Below the pieces are notes generated by a model that did no database searches, had not been told where the DNA came from, and worked only from the letters and a program-made list of their open reading frames with translations. Of a stretch of 15,101 nt of DNA, positions 13,171 through 15,101 are shown one piece after another. How positions within the stretch are numbered: the stretch's first letter is position 1; every line of letters begins with the position of its first letter. Origin of the DNA: an uncultured Clostridia bacterium (GTDB lineage Bacteria > Bacillota > Clostridia > Christensenellales > CAG-1252); the NCBI GenBank assembly GCA_946626795.1, contig CAMOUZ010000017.1, forward strand, positions 1 through 15,101, written 5' to 3'. A program made the translations under genes and the position numbers.

Positions 13171-14405
13171 CATTCCTCCAATGCGATCGAAAGCTCGCCT
13201 TTTACGAGCGATTTCTCGATCTCGATCTGTTGCATCTCGCCCGGGGCGAGTACCATCGTCTTCTTCCTCTTCAAAAGAGCGTCGCCCGAGCGCACGACGA
13301 CGCTCTTCCCGCGATACACTTTATCCACGCGGAAATAAAGCCGCACCTTGCCTTCGCCCGTATGGACCCTCTGCGGCAAAGCATAGCGAACGCCCTCGCC
13401 CGCCCGCACGGAGACGATCTCCCCCGAAGGGAGCTTGCCCGCGGCGTACTCCGCCGCCGCTCTTCCCGCGATGAAAGCTTCCTCGCTGACATTATCCACG
13501 AGATCATGCACGTGGAGGACATTTCCCGCGGAGAAGATCCCCGAAACGGAAGTCTGCCTGTATTCGTCCACGACCGCGCCCGCCGTCACGGGGCTCATTT
13601 CGACATTCGTTCCCGTAAGAAGATCATTCTCGGGGATGAGCCCGACGGAAAGAAGGAGCGTATCGCAGGGAATGTACTCCTCTTTTTCGAGGATGGGCTG
13701 CAATTTCTCATCCACGGGGGCTACATATACGCCCGTAAGGCGTTCATTTCCCGTGACCCGCGTCACCGTCGTGGAATAACGCAGAGGGATGTCGTAATCC
13801 TGCAAACACTGCACGATATTTCTTTTCAAACCGCTGCTGAACGGCATGAGCTCCATCACGAGCCGCACCTTTGCGCCTTCGCTCGTCATACGGCGCGCCA
13901 TGATGAGACCGATATCGCCGCTGCCGAGGATCACCACCTCTTTTCCGACGAGGAATCCTTCGACATTGGAGAGGCGCTGCGCCATGCCCGCCGTATAGAT
14001 ACCCGCGGGGCGCGTGCCCATGAGCCCGATCGCGCCCGCGCTGCGTTCGCGACAGCCCATCGCGAGGACGATGCTCCCCGCCGAAAGCTCGATAAGACCT
14101 TGGGAGGGCGAGACCGCCGTCACCCTTCTTTCTTCCGAGAGAGAGAGGACCATCGCTTCGAGATACACCGTGACGCCTTTGTCCGCAAGCACTTTTTCGC
14201 GGAAGCGCGCCGCATATTCGGGACCGGTCAGCTCCTCTCCGAAATAATGCAGACCGAAACCGTTATGGATACATTGATTCAAGATGCCGCCCAGCCTGAC
14301 GTCACGTTCGAGGATCGCGACGGAAGCGCCTTGCTCCCGCGCGCCGAGCGCCGCCGCCATCCCTGCGGGGCCTCCGCCTATGATGACTACGTCAAAGTGT
14401 TTCAT
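13170..14405 (-). CDS. FAD/NAD-dependent oxidoreductase (GlpB-position partner)
   Basis: Two-nucleotide flavoprotein (411 aa) of the pyridine nucleotide-disulfide oxidoreductase type. The FAD site is at the N-terminus: VVIIGGGPAGMAAALGA (GGGPAG 10-15) with Glu33 at the end of the second strand. It is followed by RLGGILNQCIHNGFGL, whose Cys45 is conserved in this subgroup. The NAD site is GSGDIG at 161-166. A late FAD motif reads SGIFSAGNVLHVHDLVDNVS near residue 300. The last about 80 residues are an extra domain. In the three-gene clusters with GlpA-like and DUF1667 proteins, this subunit is thought to pass electrons between the substrate-oxidising flavoprotein and NAD or a membrane acceptor. 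GAGGTGA lies ten bases before the ATG, and the gene overlaps the upstream one by 14 bases. Confidence 0.9.
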   Translation of the reverse strand: MKHFDVVIIGGGPAGMAAALGAREQGASVAILERDVRLGGILNQCIHNGFGLHYFGEELTGPEYAARFREKVLADKGVTVYLEAMVLSLSEERRVTAVSPSQGLIELSAGSIVLAMGCRERSAGAIGLMGTRPAGIYTAGMAQRLSNVEGFLVGKEVVILGSGDIGLIMARRMTSEGAKVRLVMELMPFSSGLKRNIVQCLQDYDIPLRYSTTVTRVTGNERLTGVYVAPVDEKLQPILEKEEYIPCDTLLLSVGLIPENDLLTGTNVEMSPVTAGAVVDEYRQTSVSGIFSAGNVLHVHDLVDNVSEEAFIAGRAAAEYAAGKLPSGEIVSVRAGEGVRYALPQRVHTGEGKVRLYFRVDKVYRGKSVVVRSGDALLKRKKTMVLAPGEMQQIEIEKSLVKGELSIALEE

Positions 14406-15101
14406 ATCCGTCTTTCACCTCGTAGGGCGCGATCTCGCTGCCCGCGTCTCCCTTCCTGACCGCCGTCATCGGGATGCCGAGCTCACGCGAAAGGATCTCC
14501 ATCACTCTCGGCTGACAGAACCCGCCTTGACATCTGCCCATACCCGCGCGTACTCGCCTTTTGACGGCATCCACCGTCTTTGCGGGGACGGGGGAATGCA
14601 CGGCGCGGACGATCTCCCCTTCCGTCACCTTCTCACAGCGGCAGACGATCCTGCCGAAAGCGGGATCTTCTTTCGCCTTCGCCGCGATCTCTTCCGCGGA
14701 AGACTCGCGGAAACGGAAAGCCTTGGGGAGAGGGATCATCTGCGCTTTCTTTTCGAGCGAGAGCCTCTTCGCCGCTTCTGCCGCCACATATTCGCCGATC
14801 GCGGGCGCGGAAGTCAGCCCGGGGGAACAGATCCCGAGAAGCATATAAAAGCCGAGCACTTTCTCGGACTCTTCGATGATGAAATCACTGCCGACCGCCG
14901 TTCGCGTGCCTGCGTACACACGGATCGCCGAGCGAACGTTCACGCCCTTCATTAAGCGCGCCGCCCCCTCTTTCACCGCGCGAAGCCCTTCCGCCGTAAC
15001 GGCATTTCGCTCCGCCTCTTCATGGGGCACTTTGCGCGACGTGGGGCCGAGGATGACATTTCCATCCGCCGTCGGCGCGACGAGGATCCCCTTTCCTCTC
15101 T
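14392..15101 (-). CDS. GlpA-like FAD-dependent oxidoreductase, C-terminal part (5' end outside window)
   Basis: C-terminal about 236 residues of a DAO-type flavoprotein, probably a glycerol-3-phosphate dehydrogenase or a related 2-hydroxyacid oxidase. The frame is open to the right edge. Residues before the GTG at 15030 read GILVAPTADGNVILGPTSRKV, the classic PT-x-x-GN-x-x-GPT motif, so that GTG is internal. Next come VRSAIRVYAGTR, then DFIIEES and LGICSPGLTSAPAIGEYVA, the FAD-contacting C-terminal motif. A BFD-like [2Fe-2S] domain follows: IVCRCEKVTEGEI (Cys-x-Cys) and GMGRCQGGFCQP (Cys-x4-Cys). This fused tail is typical for the GlpA-like protein of DUF1667 clusters. It is the first visible gene of the leftward series. 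Confidence 0.9.
   Translation of the reverse strand, partial: RGKGILVAPTADGNVILGPTSRKVPHEEAERNAVTAEGLRAVKEGAARLMKGVNVRSAIRVYAGTRTAVGSDFIIEESEKVLGFYMLLGICSPGLTSAPAIGEYVAAEAAKRLSLEKKAQMIPLPKAFRFRESSAEEIAAKAKEDPAFGRIVCRCEKVTEGEIVRAVHSPVPAKTVDAVKRRVRAGMGRCQGGFCQPRVMEILSRELGIPMTAVRKGDAGSEIAPYEVKDGYETL

Noticed and set aside
12112..14459. Two plus-strand frames of about 408 codons each (12112-13338 and 13230-14459)
   Set aside because: Antisense to holA, DUF1667 and the FAD/NAD oxidoreductase; Arg/His/Asp-rich composition typical of shadow frames in this genome.

Overview
The window looks like chromosomal DNA from a Gram-positive, Clostridia-type Firmicute, probably an uncultured gut lineage. The evidence is a moderately high G+C with C/G-ending codons, strong AGGAGG-type ribosome binding sites, a CdaA-type diadenylate cyclase, and a three-gene GlpA-like / FAD-NAD oxidoreductase / DUF1667 cluster of the kind seen in Clostridia and Thermotogae. 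The exact taxon cannot be fixed from the sequence. No rRNA, tRNA or CRISPR was seen.

Left part (1-3215): the 3' end of an EamA/DMT permease and an unrecognised lipoprotein read rightward. The lipoprotein has a good promoter only a few bases before its ATG, so its mRNA is probably leaderless. A bidirectional terminator separates it from a convergent, leftward medium-chain dehydrogenase-like gene that has lost its zinc ligands.

Mobile part (about 3216-4770): a short C-terminal scrap of a heavy-metal P1B-type ATPase abuts an IS110-family element. Upstream of the DEDD/Ser transposase the element has an extended -10 box without a -35, a foldable leader of about 100 nt closed by an intrinsic terminator, then a strong RBS. 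This is the layout expected for a bridge RNA plus transposase.

Middle part (4771-5630): a small flavodoxin with a GTG start, then about 410 bases without a gene but full of hairpins. Two of these share a near-identical GTAC-loop-GTAC core inside different but still paired outer stems.

Right part (5631-15101): ten genes, all leftward and tightly packed with ATGA-type overlaps. In transcription order they are: GlpA-like FAD oxidoreductase with a BFD-type iron-sulfur tail (partial), FAD/NAD oxidoreductase, DUF1667 protein, holA (DNA polymerase III delta), a polytopic membrane protein, a membrane-anchored M28-like protein lacking metal ligands, cdaA (c-di-AMP synthase, with an apparent own promoter), DUF1015 protein, aspartate kinase, and a ROK sugar kinase. 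The set mixes glycerol-3-phosphate-type redox metabolism, replication, c-di-AMP signalling and amino-acid and sugar phosphorylation. The usual cdaA partners cdaR and glmM are not present here. The best candidates for something undescribed are the bridge RNA, the structured intergenic elements and the pseudo-peptidase/membrane-protein pair in front of cdaA.
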